The notes beneath the pieces are model-generated. The model worked only from the letters and a program-made list of their open reading frames with translations. It did not search any database and was not told where the DNA came from. The position numbers and the translations under genes are program-made. 64,000 bases of DNA from Massilia sp. UMI-21 (lineage in GTDB: Bacteria; Pseudomonadota; Gammaproteobacteria; Burkholderiales; Burkholderiaceae_D), in NCBI GenBank assembly GCA_015277795.1, contig CP063848.1, positions 2,728,001 through 2,792,000 on the forward strand, written 5' to 3'. This document shows positions 10,000 to 19,998 of the stretch, in pieces. How positions within the stretch are numbered: the first letter of the stretch is position 1; every line of letters begins with the position of its first letter.

Positions 10000-12284
10000 G
10001 GCGCGCCGGCCAGCCGCTCGAGCAGTTGCCCGAGCGGCACCGGCCGGTGGAACAGGTAGCCTTGCATGCAGGGCTGGCCGTGTTCCGCCAGAAAGCGCGC
10101 CTGTTCCGGTTGTTCGATACCTTCGGCGACCACCCGCAAGCCAAGGTGGTTCGCCATCGCCAGGATCGACTGCACGATCGCGGTGCCGTTGGCGTCGTTC
10201 GGGGTGTCGCGCATGAAGCTCTTGTCGATCTTTAACTCATACAGGGGCATCTTCTTCAGATAGGCGAGATTCGAGTAGCCGGTGCCGAAGTCGTCGATCG
10301 AGAAGCGGATGCCGAGCGCCGCGAGTTCGCGCATGCGGTCGATGGTCTGGCCGACGTCCGTGATCAGCAGGCCTTCGGTCACTTCGAAAATGAACTGCTG
10401 CGGCGGCGCGCCGGTCTCGTGCAGCACGGCGCGCACATCCTCCACGAAGTCGGGCTGGTTGAACTGCAGCGGGCTGACGTTCACGGACAGCGGCAGCGCA
10501 TGGCCTGCCGCATCCAGGACACGCCAGGCGCGGCAGGCCTCGCGCAGCACCCAGCGCCCCAGCGGGACGATCAGGCCGCTGGATTCGGCGACCGGAATGA
10601 ACACGTCGGGCGCAACGAAGCTGCCGTCCGCGCGCTGCCAGCGCAGCAGCACCTCCGCTCCCGACGGCATTGCACGGTGGTCCACCTGCAACTGCAGGTG
10701 GACCGCCAGCGCGCCATTTTCCAGCGCCAGCGCCAGGTCGCGTTCGAGCGCCAGTTTGCGCTGGGCGACGGCCAGCATCGACGTCTCGAACAGCGCCACG
10801 CCGTTGCGGCCATCGGCCTTGGCACGGTACATGGCGGTGTCGGCTTCGCGCAGCAGGTCCGGCGCGGTCTGGCCGGCACGCAGGGGCAGCGCGATGCCGA
10901 TGCTCGACGATACATAATAGGTCTGCCCATCGATCTCGACCGCCCTGGTCAGCGTCTCGCGCAGGTCGTGCGCCAGCGCCAGCGCGTGGCGCGTGGCCGC
11001 CGGCGCATCCGTGCCGAGGCCGGCCAGCAGCACGACGAATTCGTCACCGCCGAGCCGCGCCACGGTATCGTGCGCGCGCGCGACGCGCGCCAGGCGCGTG
11101 CCGACCAGTTCCAGCAGGGCGTCGCCGGTGGCGTGGCCGCGCGCATCGTTGACCTTCTTGAAGTCGTCGAGGTCGATGTACAACACTGCGCCGAGCCCGC
11201 GTCCGGCGTGCGCCGTATCGACCATGCTCGCCAGCCGCTCCATCAGCAGGCGACGGTTCGGCAGGCCGGTCAGCACGTCGTAGTAGGCCAGCCGGTGAAT
11301 CGCGTCGGCGGCGTTGCGGCGCTCGGTGATGTCGCGCCCGACCACGACCCAGTGACTGGCGCGCTCGCCCTTGCGCGAGAACGGCACCATGTCGAGCTCG
11401 ATCCAGAACGGCGATTCGTCCTTGGCATAGACGACCAGTTCCGCGGTGCACGGCTGGACCTGCGCCATGGCCGCATCGATCTTCTCGATCGCCGCCTGCT
11501 CGCTGTCCGGGCCCAGCAGCGTGCGCAGGCCGCGCCCGACAATCTCGCTGCGCGCGTAGCCGGTGCGCCGCAAAAAGGCATCGTTGGCGAAGGTGATCGG
11601 CTGGGTCGGTGCGTCGCCGCCCACCGCGCGCGCGATGACCACGAGGTCGTTCAGGCGCGACACGGCCGCCGAGGTCAGTTCGAGTTCGCTGTTGAGTTCC
11701 CGCAGACTGGCTTCGCTGAGCGCGAGGGAAGCGGCGGTTCCGCGCGCATCCGTGAGCGAGCGCGACAGGCCCTTGACCAGGGTGCTGCAGGTCAGCACCA
11801 GCATCGTCCCGAGGCCGGCCATGTTCATGGTCGCCACCAGCGCGCCCTTGAACGGCTGTTGCTCGAGTCCGGGCACGGCGAGGCTGACCTGGCCGGTTCC
11901 GGCCAGCGCAAGCAGGGTGGCGACACCGAGAGCGAGCGCCAGCATGGCGGGACGCGTATTCAGCATGACCGCCGCGATGACCGGCGGCCCCAGCAGGTAG
12001 CTGAGGCTGGCCGCGCCGACCGAGAGCATCAGGATGATCGAGAGCGCGTAGACTACGCCCAGGAAATTCAGCACCCGGGTCGTGTAGGCGATGTGATCGA
12101 GGCGCCAGATGACGAAGATCCATACCAGTGCGACGATATCGGCCACCACGACTGGCCACATGCCCTGGTCGATCAGGTAAGGAAGCAGGGGGATGGTGGC
12201 CAGCACCCCGACCACCAGGACGACTGCCAGCAGGGATGAAAAAATGCGCTGGCGCCACCCGGCGAGATCGTTGACAGTGTTCAT
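9972..12284 (-). CDS. Membrane-bound diguanylate cyclase/phosphodiesterase (PAS-GGDEF-EAL)
   Basis: The ATG at 12284 gives 770 residues. About six transmembrane helices (residues 15-185) precede a PAS domain (about 205-325, TFANDAFLRRTGY), a GGDEF domain with intact RLGGDEF and an RAHD inhibitory site five residues before it, and an EAL domain. The EAL signature is EVLLRW, which keeps the catalytic ExLxR pattern, and DDFGTGYSNL and KIDKSFM follow. Both activities therefore look possible, making this a c-di-GMP turnover enzyme with a membrane sensor. The PAS lacks the cysteine of a LOV photosensor. The frame extends to a TTG at 12359, but no ribosome site supports that longer form. Confidence 0.88.
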
Positions 12285-12426
12285 GAGGTGGATGCGGTGG
12301 GCAGCACCAGAACGGTCAGTGCCACTGAAACTTTCAATTGGGAATGATAAGTTTCCCAAGGAGAATTGTCACAGGCTTTGTGTGGCTTGTTGTTTTTACC
12401 TGACAGATGGGCGGCGCCGGTGACGC

Positions 12427-13002
12427 TCAGCGGTGTACCACCACCATCAGGGCTCTGGCCTCCACCTTGCCGGCATTGCGGATCGCGTGCGCCACGTCGG
12501 CCGGATAGCGCGCCGTGGCGCCATGCTTGACGCGGCGCCGCTCGCTGCCGACTTCGAGCTCGATCGCGCCGCTGATGACCGTCAGGTGCTCGCTCGTGCC
12601 CGGATCATGGGCCTGCGATTTCAGTTCCCCTCCGGGCGCCAGCGTCAGTTCGTACCACTCGTACTTGCCGGCCAGGTCCATCGGCCCCAGGATGCGCAGC
12701 GAGTAGCCGGCGTGGGCGCCGGGCAGGGTCGGGGTCTCGTGTGCGTCCAGCACGCGGATCAGCTCCACCGCCCGGACTTCGGACGACAGCAGTTCGCCGA
12801 TCTCGACGCCCAGCGCATTCGCCAGGCGCCAGGTGATGGCGATGGTCGGATTGGCCTTCTCGCGCTCGATCTGGGATAGCATCGACTTGGACACCCCCGC
12901 GATACGCGACAGATCTTCCAGCGTCAGGCCGCGCGCCAGACGCAGGCGCTGTAGCGTGGCGCCAACTTCGGGCGGGGCATTATTTGTTAGAGTTTTGGTC
13001 AT
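12427..13002 (-). CDS. XRE-family regulator with C-terminal cupin domain
   Basis: A 191-residue protein. Residues about 14-68 form a helix-turn-helix (LRLARGLTLEDLSRIAGVSKSMLSQIEREKANP), and residues about 110-188 form a cupin barrel (GGELKSQAHDPGTSEHLTVISG) that in this family binds a small effector. It is divergent from kbl across 181 bp carrying strong palindromes, so it probably controls the kbl-tdh-sdaA operon and itself. The effector could be threonine, glycine, serine or a ketobutyrate; this is inference from context only. Confidence 0.85.
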   Translation of the reverse strand: MTKTLTNNAPPEVGATLQRLRLARGLTLEDLSRIAGVSKSMLSQIEREKANPTIAITWRLANALGVEIGELLSSEVRAVELIRVLDAHETPTLPGAHAGYSLRILGPMDLAGKYEWYELTLAPGGELKSQAHDPGTSEHLTVISGAIELEVGSERRRVKHGATARYPADVAHAIRNAGKVEARALMVVVHR

Positions 13003-13051
13003 TGCTTAAGTAAGGCCCTGCGGCTTGCCAAGTTCATTAGCTGGGGGTAAG

Positions 13052-13108
13052 ATTCAATATATTGAATTTTCGTTCGACATAGCGAACACGGTTTCATGAA
13101 TCGAACGA
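13052..13108. promoter_or_regulatory. Candidate operator region between the XRE-cupin regulator and kbl
   Basis: A perfect 16-bp palindrome, ATTCAATATATTGAAT, lies at 13052-13067. Directly after it is TCGTTCGA (13070-13077), mirrored by TCGAACGA at 13101-13108, and GTTCG-6-CGAAC spans 13072-13087. Such symmetry between divergent regulator and target genes suggests the binding site of the XRE-cupin protein. Which palindrome is the operator cannot be decided here. Confidence 0.5.
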
Positions 13109-13183
13109 GTCCAACGATACGACATTCGCCAACCGCCGGTCAAGCCACGATGCTTGGACCAGACCACCAGGGAGTAGGGACAC

Positions 13184-14389
13184 ATGAGCGACCAAGCATT
13201 CTATAGCGGCCTCCATTCGAAACTCGAGACGCTGCGCAGCGAAGGACTGTTCAAGCCCGAGCGCGTGCTCACGTCGCGCCAGGGCGCGATCGTCACCGCG
13301 CAGGACGGCCGCACGCTCATCAATATGTGCGCCAACAACTACCTGGGCCTGTCCGGCGACGAGCAGACGTCAACGGCCGCGGCCGCGGCGCTGGAAAAAT
13401 ACGGCTACGGCCTGTCGTCGGTGCGTTTCATCTGCGGCACCCAGACCGTGCACAAGCAACTGGAGCAGAAGCTCTCCAGCTTCCTCGGCACCGAGGACAC
13501 GATCCTGTACGCCGCGGCTTTCGATGCCAACGGCGGCGTGTTCGAGCCGCTGTTCGACGAGAACGACGCGATCATCTCCGACGCCCTGAACCACGCCTCG
13601 ATCATCGACGGCGTACGCCTGTGCAAGGCCGCGCGCTACCGCTACGCCAACAACGACATGGCCGACCTGGAAAAGCAGCTGATCGCCGCACGTGACGCCG
13701 GCAAGCGCCACAAGATCATCGTCACCGACGGCGTGTTCTCGATGGACGGCACCATCGCCCAGCTCGACAAGATCGTCGCGCTGGCCGAGCAATACGGCGC
13801 CCTGACCATGATCGACGAGTCGCACGCCTCGGGCTTCATGGGCAAGACCGGGCGCGGCACCCACGAGCACTGCGGCGTGATGGGCAAGATCGACATCATC
13901 ACCGGCACCCTGGGCAAGGCCCTGGGCGGCGCCATGGGCGGCTTCACCTCGGGCCGCCGCGAAGTCATCGAGACCCTGCGCCAGAAGTCGCGTCCCTACC
14001 TGTTCTCGAACACCCTGGCGCCGATGATCGCCGGCGCCAGCCTGGCGGTGCTGGACCGCATCTCGGCCTCGACCGAGCTGCGCGACCGCCTGATGGAGAA
14101 CACCGCCTACTTCCGCCAGGAGATCGAGCGGATCGGCTTCACCATCAAGCCGGGCACCCACCCGGTGGTGCCGGTGATGCTGTTCGAGGCGCCGGTCGCC
14201 CAGAAATTCGCTGCCCGCATGTTCGAACTGGGCGTACTGCTGTCGGGCTTCTTCTATCCGGTGGTGCCGATGGGCCAGGCACGCGTCCGTGTCCAGCTGT
14301 CGGCCGCCCACACCCGCGAACAGCTCGACACCGTGCTGCGCGCCTTCGAGCAGGCCGGCCGCGAGCTGGGCATCCTGAAGAACACCTAA
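13184..14389 (+). CDS. kbl: Glycine C-acetyltransferase (2-amino-3-ketobutyrate CoA ligase)
   Basis: A 401-residue PLP enzyme of the alpha-oxoamine synthase family. It begins in the standard way (FYSGLHSKLETLRSEGLFKPER), has the substrate segment NMCANNYLGL, and carries the PLP lysine in TGTLGKALGGAMGG. It cleaves 2-amino-3-ketobutyrate with CoA into glycine and acetyl-CoA, the second step of threonine catabolism. GGGAGTAGGGACAC precedes the ATG. The threonine dehydrogenase gene follows 33 bp later in the same operon. Length matches the family (about 398). Confidence 0.95.
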   Translation: MSDQAFYSGLHSKLETLRSEGLFKPERVLTSRQGAIVTAQDGRTLINMCANNYLGLSGDEQTSTAAAAALEKYGYGLSSVRFICGTQTVHKQLEQKLSSFLGTEDTILYAAAFDANGGVFEPLFDENDAIISDALNHASIIDGVRLCKAARYRYANNDMADLEKQLIAARDAGKRHKIIVTDGVFSMDGTIAQLDKIVALAEQYGALTMIDESHASGFMGKTGRGTHEHCGVMGKIDIITGTLGKALGGAMGGFTSGRREVIETLRQKSRPYLFSNTLAPMIAGASLAVLDRISASTELRDRLMENTAYFRQEIERIGFTIKPGTHPVVPVMLFEAPVAQKFAARMFELGVLLSGFFYPVVPMGQARVRVQLSAAHTREQLDTVLRAFEQAGRELGILKNT

Positions 14390-14422
14390 TCGAATCGAAT
14401 AACAAGAAAGATCGGAACACAC

Positions 14423-15379
14423 ATGGAACGCATCCTCATCATCGGCGCCAACGGCCAGATCGGCAGCGAGCTGGTCACCGCCCTGGCGGCGCAGCACGGC
14501 CAGGACAATGTGCTGGCCTCGGACATCGGCGCCAACAACGTCTACGGCGCCGCGCGCTACACCCAGCTCGACGTGCTGGACAAGGATCGCCTCGCGCAAC
14601 TGATCGATGCCGAGGGCATCACCCAGGTCTACCAGCTGGCCGCCCTGTTGTCGGCCACCGGCGAAAAGGCGCCGCTCAAGGCCTGGACCCTGAACATGGA
14701 TGGCCTGCTGAACATCCTCGAGGTGGCGCGCGAGCGTCTCGAGGCCGGCAAGCCGCTGAAGGTGTTCTGGCCCTCGTCGATCGCCGCCTTCGGTCCGAAC
14801 ACCCCGGCCGAGAACACGGCGCAGTACACGGTCATGGATCCGACCACCATCTACGGCATCAGCAAGCTGGCCGGCGAGCGCCTGTGCGAGTACTACCACA
14901 GCAAGTATGGCGTGGATGTGCGCTCGATCCGCTACCCGGGCATCATCAGCTTCAAGTCGCCTCCGGGCGGCGGCACCACCGACTACGCGATCGCCATCTT
15001 CCACTCGGCGCTCAAGGGCGAGACCTACGAATGCTTCCTGGGCCCGGAAACCACGCTGCCGATGATCTACATGCCGGACGCGATCCGCGCCACCATCGAA
15101 CTGATGGACGCGCCCGCCGATAAGGTCGCGATCCGTTCCTCGTACAACGTGGCCGGCGTGTCCTTCAACCCGCGCGAACTGGCCGCCGCCATCCAGAAGG
15201 CGGTGCCGGAATTCGAGATCGCCTACAAGCCGGACAGCCGCCAGCAGATCGCCGACTCGTGGCCGAAGAGCCTGGACGACAGCCGCGCCAGCGCGGACTG
15301 GGGCTGGCAGGCGCGCGTCAAGCTGGACGAGATGGTCGACAGCATGCTGAAGAATATCGACGTGGGCGTGGCAGCCTGA
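14423..15379 (+). CDS. tdh: L-threonine 3-dehydrogenase, short-chain (SDR) type
   Basis: A 318-residue extended-SDR protein. NAD binding is by GANGQIGSELV near residue 8, and the catalytic YxxxK is YGISK. The segment SIRYPGIISFKSPPGGGTTDYAIAIF (given here only as landmarks PGIIS and PPGGGTTDY) is characteristic of the epimerase-like threonine dehydrogenases rather than the zinc alcohol-dehydrogenase type of E. coli. It oxidises threonine to 2-amino-3-ketobutyrate, which Kbl then cleaves. It sits between kbl and sdaA with short spacers, so all three are likely cotranscribed. Confidence 0.92.
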   Translation: MERILIIGANGQIGSELVTALAAQHGQDNVLASDIGANNVYGAARYTQLDVLDKDRLAQLIDAEGITQVYQLAALLSATGEKAPLKAWTLNMDGLLNILEVARERLEAGKPLKVFWPSSIAAFGPNTPAENTAQYTVMDPTTIYGISKLAGERLCEYYHSKYGVDVRSIRYPGIISFKSPPGGGTTDYAIAIFHSALKGETYECFLGPETTLPMIYMPDAIRATIELMDAPADKVAIRSSYNVAGVSFNPRELAAAIQKAVPEFEIAYKPDSRQQIADSWPKSLDDSRASADWGWQARVKLDEMVDSMLKNIDVGVAA

Positions 15380-15436
15380 GTTCGCCCCGCCGTACCCATC
15401 AACACACAATAAAAAACCAGAATAGTCGAGACAACG

Positions 15437-16825
15437 ATGGACATGAGCGTTTTTGATCTGTTCAAGATCGGTATCGGGCCGTCGAGCTCCCACACCGTGG
15501 GACCGATGGTGGCGGCGCGCCGCTTTCTGCTGGAGTGCGGCGCGCTGGACGAAGCGGTCGGTGTCGAGGCGCACCTGTACGGTTCGCTGGCCCTGACCGG
15601 CGTCGGCCACGCGACCGACAAGGCGGTGATCCTGGGCCTGATGGGCGAAACCCCACAGGACGTCGATCCGGATACCGTCGAGGACAGGCTGGCCGAAGCC
15701 GAGATGGACGGCAGCCTGAAGCTGCTGGGCACGCAGGAAGTGCCCTTCCAGTACCGCAGCGGCCTGGTGTGGCACAAGCAGTCGACCCTGCCGGAGCATC
15801 CGAACGGCATGAAGTTCGTGCTGCAGCTGCGCGATGGCAGCATCATCGAGCGCATCTATTACTCGGTGGGCGGCGGCTTCATCACCGCGGCCGGCGAGAG
15901 CCAGCAGCGCGCGCTCGAGGCGCCCTCGGTGCAGGTGCCTTACCCGTTCAGCACCATGAGCGAATTGCTGGCGCAGGGCCGCGAGCACGGCCTCTCGATT
16001 CCCCACATGCTGCGCGCGAACGAGCTGGCGCGCATGAGCGAGGCGGAGCTGGACGCGGGCCTGGACCGCATCTGGCAGGTCATGCGCGACTGTATCGCCC
16101 ACGGCTTGGCCACCGACGGCCAGCTGCCGGGCGGCCTGAACGTCAAGCGCCGCGCCGCCAAGCTGTGGAAGCAGGCGCACTGCGTCGAAGGCAAGCGCGT
16201 CAACGAGCTGCCGCATGATGCGACGCACCATGTGACCTTGTATGCGATGGCCGTGAACGAAGAAAACGCCGCCGGCGGGCGCGTGGTGACGGCGCCGACC
16301 AATGGCGCGGCGGGAATCATCCCGGCGGTGCTGCGCTACTACGCGGAGGATTGCCGCCCGAGCGACCCGGCAAAAGGCATTCGCGACTTCCTCCTGAGCT
16401 CGGCCGCGATCGGCATGCTGTGCAAGAAGAACGCCTCGATCTCGGGCGCCGAGGTCGGCTGCCAGGGCGAGGTCGGGGTGGCCTGCGCGATGGCGGCGGC
16501 CGGGCTGGTGGCGGCACTGGGCGGCTCCAACGAGCGCATCGAGAACGCGGCGGAGATCGGCATCGAGCACCATCTCGGCATGACCTGCGACCCGATCGGC
16601 GGCCTGGTGCAGATCCCCTGCATCGAGCGCAATGGCATGGGCGCGATCAAGGCGATCACCGCGGCCTCGCTGGCGATCAAGGGCGACGGCACCCACTTCG
16701 TCAGCCTCGACAACGTGATCGAGACCATGCGCCAGACCGGGGCCGACATGCAGGTGAAGTACAAGGAGACCTCGCTGGGCGGACTGGCTGTCCACGTGGT
16801 CACCGTCAACCACGCCGCCTGCTGA
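15437..16825 (+). CDS. sdaA: L-serine ammonia-lyase, iron-sulfur type
   Basis: A 462-residue single-chain serine deaminase. The N-terminus ([19 protein letters not shown]) is diagnostic, and the C-terminal half has the cluster-binding cysteines in [17 protein letters not shown] followed by [11 protein letters not shown]. It converts serine to pyruvate and ammonia using a 4Fe-4S cluster. As third gene after kbl and tdh it would drain serine made from the released glycine. A second in-frame ATG at 15443 is an equally possible start. A strong terminator follows at once. Confidence 0.95.
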   Translation: MDMSVFDLFKIGIGPSSSHTVGPMVAARRFLLECGALDEAVGVEAHLYGSLALTGVGHATDKAVILGLMGETPQDVDPDTVEDRLAEAEMDGSLKLLGTQEVPFQYRSGLVWHKQSTLPEHPNGMKFVLQLRDGSIIERIYYSVGGGFITAAGESQQRALEAPSVQVPYPFSTMSELLAQGREHGLSIPHMLRANELARMSEAELDAGLDRIWQVMRDCIAHGLATDGQLPGGLNVKRRAAKLWKQAHCVEGKRVNELPHDATHHVTLYAMAVNEENAAGGRVVTAPTNGAAGIIPAVLRYYAEDCRPSDPAKGIRDFLLSSAAIGMLCKKNASISGAEVGCQGEVGVACAMAAAGLVAALGGSNERIENAAEIGIEHHLGMTCDPIGGLVQIPCIERNGMGAIKAITAASLAIKGDGTHFVSLDNVIETMRQTGADMQVKYKETSLGGLAVHVVTVNHAAC

Positions 16826-16833
16826 GTGGACCC

Positions 16834-16871
16834 GGCCGGGAGCCATGCGCTTCCCGGCCCCTCGTTTTTTT
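16834..16871 (+). terminator. Rho-independent terminator of kbl-tdh-sdaA
   Basis: Stem GGCCGGGA (16834-16841) pairs with TCCCGGCC (16852-16859) and is followed by CCTCGTTTTTTT. It lies 9 bp after the sdaA stop codon. Confidence 0.85.
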
Positions 16872-16901
16872 ACACCACAGCATACAATCCGCTTCGGGAG
16901 C

Positions 16902-16907
16902 TATAAT
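16902..16907 (+). promoter_or_regulatory. -10 element of the thrC-moeA-moaD promoter
   Basis: A perfect TATAAT lies 38 bp before the thrC start, just after the sdaA terminator. No good -35 hexamer stands 16-18 bp upstream, so the promoter may need an activator. Confidence 0.45.
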
Positions 16908-16945
16908 AAAAGTTCAACTTTGGCCCCAACCGGATCTCTACCCGT

Positions 16946-18421
16946 ATGCATTACGTCTCCACCCGCGCGACGAGCGCGTCCGCAGCACGCAATCCCCAGC
17001 GTTTTTCCGACATCCTGCTGGCGGGCCTGGCCCCGGACGGCGGCCTGTATCTGCCGGAACAATACCCGCAGGTCAGCGGCGCCGAACTCGACGCCTGGCG
17101 CACGCTCTCCTATGCCGATCTGGCCTATGAAATCCTGCGCAAGTTTGCCACCGACATCCCGGACGAGGACCTGCGCGCCCTGTGCGCGAAGACCTACACG
17201 CTTGACGTCTACCGCAACGCCCGCGCGGGCGAAGCGGCGGCCGACATCACCCCGCTGCGCGTCCTCGAAGAGAACGAAGGAGGCAAGCTGATCCTGCAGG
17301 CCCTGTCGAACGGTCCGACCCTGGCCTTCAAGGACATGGCCATGCAGTTGCTCGGCAACCTGTTCGAGTACGCGCTGGCGAAGAACGACGACGCCCTGAA
17401 CATCTTCGGCGCCACCTCGGGCGATACCGGCAGCGCCGCCGAATACGCGATGCGCGGCAAGCGCGGCGTGCGCGTGTTCATGCTGTCGCCGCACAAGAAG
17501 ATGAGCGCCTTCCAGACCGCGCAGATGTTCAGCCTGCAGGACCCGAACATCTTCAACATCGCCGTCGAAGGCGTATTCGACGACTGCCAGGACCTGGTCA
17601 AGGCGGTCTCGAACGACCTGGCGTTCAAGGCCCGCCACAAGATCGGCACCGTCAACTCGATCAACTGGGCGCGCGTCGTGGCCCAGGTGGTGTACTACTT
17701 CCGCGGCTACCTGGCGGCCACGACGGACAACACCCAGAAAGTCTCGTTCACCGTCCCGTCGGGGAACTTCGGCAACATCTGCGCCGGCCACATCGCCCGC
17801 ATGATGGGCCTGCCGATCGACCAGCTGGTGGCGGCCACCAACGAGAACGACGTGCTCGACGAATTCTTCCGCACCGGCGTGTACCGGGTGCGCAAGCCTG
17901 TTGAAACCTACCACACCAGCAGCCCCTCGATGGACATCTCGAAGGCCTCGAACTTCGAGCGCTTCGTGTACGAGCTGGTGGGCCGCGACGCCGAGCGCAC
18001 CCGTCTGCTCTTCCGCAAGGTCGATACCCATGGCGGTTTCGACCTGTCGGGCGCGCCCGGCAGCGATGGCGACGAGTGGAAACTGGTGGGCCAGTACGGC
18101 TTCGCGTCGGGCAAGTCGACCCACCAGGATCGGCTGGCGACCATCCGCGACGTGTTCGACGACTACGGCATCACCATCGACACCCACACCGCCGACGGCG
18201 TCAAGGTCGCACGCGAACACATGCGGCCGGGTGTGCCGATGATCGTGCTGGAAACCGCGCTGGCCGCCAAGTTCAACGAGACCATCCTGGAAGCGCTGGG
18301 CACGGACGCCGAGCGTCCGGCCGGCTTCGAGGACATCGAGTCGCTGCCGCAGCGCTTCGTCGTCATGCGCCCCGACGTGGACGCCATGAAGGCCTATATC
18401 GCGGAGCACACCGGACTATGA
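16946..18421 (+). CDS. thrC: Threonine synthase
   Basis: A 491-residue PLP enzyme beginning MHYVSTRATSASAARNPQRF, with the PLP lysine in GPTLAFKDMAMQ (about residue 127) and the phosphate-binding loop FGATSGDTGSAAEYA. It converts O-phospho-homoserine to threonine. The length is that of the longer class II synthases. The homoserine dehydrogenase gene that often precedes thrC is absent here; the upstream neighbour is sdaA with its own terminator. The stop codon overlaps a weak ATGA, and moeA follows in the same direction. Confidence 0.95.
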   Translation: MHYVSTRATSASAARNPQRFSDILLAGLAPDGGLYLPEQYPQVSGAELDAWRTLSYADLAYEILRKFATDIPDEDLRALCAKTYTLDVYRNARAGEAAADITPLRVLEENEGGKLILQALSNGPTLAFKDMAMQLLGNLFEYALAKNDDALNIFGATSGDTGSAAEYAMRGKRGVRVFMLSPHKKMSAFQTAQMFSLQDPNIFNIAVEGVFDDCQDLVKAVSNDLAFKARHKIGTVNSINWARVVAQVVYYFRGYLAATTDNTQKVSFTVPSGNFGNICAGHIARMMGLPIDQLVAATNENDVLDEFFRTGVYRVRKPVETYHTSSPSMDISKASNFERFVYELVGRDAERTRLLFRKVDTHGGFDLSGAPGSDGDEWKLVGQYGFASGKSTHQDRLATIRDVFDDYGITIDTHTADGVKVAREHMRPGVPMIVLETALAAKFNETILEALGTDAERPAGFEDIESLPQRFVVMRPDVDAMKAYIAEHTGL

Positions 18422-18432
18422 AGGGTCACGCG

Positions 18433-19677
18433 ATGAAGCCGCCGATGCTCTCCGTGCCTGATGCGCTGTCCCGACTGCTCGACGCGGCGCGCCCCGTCAC
18501 GGACGTCGAAACGGTCCCGACCCTGGAAGCGAACGGCCGGGTGCTGGCCGAAGACCAGCGCGCCAGCATCGACGTGCCTTCCGCCGACAACACCCAGATG
18601 GACGGCTACGCGGTGCGCGCGGCGGACTGCGCGAGCGGCGGCGCCACCCTGCGCGTGGCCCAGCGCATCCCGGCGGGCAGTGTCGGCGCGCCACTGGCGC
18701 CCGGCACCGCCGCCCGCATCTTCACCGGCGCCCTGATTCCGCCGGGCGCCGATGCGGTCGTGATGCAGGAGCAGTGCGAGGCGCTGGGCGACAGCGTCAC
18801 GGTGCGCCATGCGCCGCGTCCGGGCGAATGGATCCGCCGGACCGGCGAGGATGTCGCGGCCGGCGCGGTGATCCTGCCGGCCGGCACCCGCCTGCGCAGC
18901 CAGGAACTGGGGCTGGCCGCCTCGGTGGGCCTGGCCACGCTGAAGGTGGCGCGCCGGCTGCGCGTCGCGGTGTTCTTCACCGGCGACGAGCTGGCCATGC
19001 CGGGCGAGCCGCTGGCGCCGGGCGCCATCTACAACTCGAACCGCTTCACCTTGCGCGGCCTGCTGGAGAACTTCGGCTGCGCGTTCACCGACTACGGCAT
19101 CGTGCCCGATTCCCTGGACGCCACCCGCGCCACGCTGCGCGAGGCGGCCCGCGATCACGACCTGATCATCACCTCGGGCGGCGTCTCGGTCGGCGAAGAA
19201 GACCATATCAAGCCCGCGGTCGAGGCCGAAGGGCGCCTGGACCTGTGGCAGATCGCGGTCAAGCCGGGCAAGCCGCTGGCCTTCGGCGAAGTCCGGCGCG
19301 ACCTGGGACACGCAGTCGAGCACATGAGCGGCTCCGCGTTCTTCATCGGCCTGCCGGGCAATCCGGTGTCGAGCTTCGTCACCTTCCTGCTGTTCGTGCG
19401 GCCTTTCCTGCTGCGCCTGCAGGGCGCGCGCGGCCAGCTGGCGCCGCGCGCCTACATGATGCGCGCCGACTTCGCCTTGCCGAAGGCCGACCGCCGCAAC
19501 GAGTTCCTGCGCGTGCGGGTCAACGCGGACGGTGGGCTCGACCTGTTCCCGAACCAGGGCTCGGGCGTGCTGACCTCGACGGTCTGGGGCGATGGGCTGG
19601 TCGACAATCCGCCGGGTCAGCCCATCCAGGAAGGCGATCTGGTGCGCTTCATTCCCTTCGCCGAACTCCAGCATTAG
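18433..19677 (+). CDS. moeA: Molybdopterin molybdenumtransferase MoeA
   Basis: A 414-residue protein containing MDGYAVRAADC near residue 57, SGGVSVGEEDHIK in the molybdopterin-binding domain, and GLPGNPVSSFVTF. MoeA inserts molybdate into adenylylated molybdopterin. I start at 18433 because AAGGG lies 7 bp upstream; an alternative ATG at 18418 overlaps the thrC stop by 4 bp but has no ribosome site. Length matches E. coli MoeA (411). moaD follows after 7 bp. Confidence 0.92.
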   Translation: MKPPMLSVPDALSRLLDAARPVTDVETVPTLEANGRVLAEDQRASIDVPSADNTQMDGYAVRAADCASGGATLRVAQRIPAGSVGAPLAPGTAARIFTGALIPPGADAVVMQEQCEALGDSVTVRHAPRPGEWIRRTGEDVAAGAVILPAGTRLRSQELGLAASVGLATLKVARRLRVAVFFTGDELAMPGEPLAPGAIYNSNRFTLRGLLENFGCAFTDYGIVPDSLDATRATLREAARDHDLIITSGGVSVGEEDHIKPAVEAEGRLDLWQIAVKPGKPLAFGEVRRDLGHAVEHMSGSAFFIGLPGNPVSSFVTFLLFVRPFLLRLQGARGQLAPRAYMMRADFALPKADRRNEFLRVRVNADGGLDLFPNQGSGVLTSTVWGDGLVDNPPGQPIQEGDLVRFIPFAELQH

Positions 19678-19684
19678 GATTGCC

Positions 19685-19942
19685 ATGAAGATTACATTGC
19701 GCTATTTCGCCTCGGTGCGCGAACAGGTCGGCACCGGACAGGAAAGCCTGGCGTTGCCGGAAGACGTGACGACGGTGGCCGCGGTGCGCGCAGCGCTGGT
19801 CGCCCGCGGCGGCGCGTGGGCCGAGGCGCTGGGCCCGGAGCGCGCCGTGCGCACGGCCTGCCGGCAGGTGATGTGCGGGCCCGACACCGAGGTGAGCGAT
19901 GGTGTCGAGGTGGCCTTCTTTCCGCCCGTGACGGGCGGCTAG
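19685..19942 (+). CDS. moaD: Molybdopterin synthase sulfur-carrier subunit MoaD
   Basis: An 85-residue ubiquitin-fold protein beginning MKITLRYFASVREQVG and ending in the essential Gly-Gly (FFPPVTGG). The C-terminal glycine is adenylated and thiocarboxylated, and it donates sulfur to precursor Z together with MoaE. The start at 19685 gives the usual size; an upstream open frame is not part of the protein. moaE, the usual next gene, is not here: the region after moaD is occupied by a convergent TRAP gene. Confidence 0.93.
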   Translation: MKITLRYFASVREQVGTGQESLALPEDVTTVAAVRAALVARGGAWAEALGPERAVRTACRQVMCGPDTEVSDGVEVAFFPPVTGG

Positions 19943-19944
19943 GG

Positions 19945-19971
19945 CCGGCGGCGGGAGAGCCTGGCCGCCGG
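19945..19971. terminator. GC-rich hairpin between convergent moaD and dctP-like genes
   Basis: CCGGCGGC (19945-19952) pairs with GCCGCCGG (19964-19971), forming an 8-bp stem with an 11-nt loop. No T-tract follows on either strand, so it is only a possible bidirectional terminator. Confidence 0.4.
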
Positions 19972-19998
19972 ACCCGATCACCGCCGCGGGCAGCGCGT

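Noticed and set aside
13370..16846. A 1158-codon open frame on the minus strand opposite kbl, tdh and sdaA
   Set aside because: It is fully antisense to three well-recognised genes, is rich in Arg, His, Gln and Ala as expected from GC-driven codon shadows, and has no recognisable domain.
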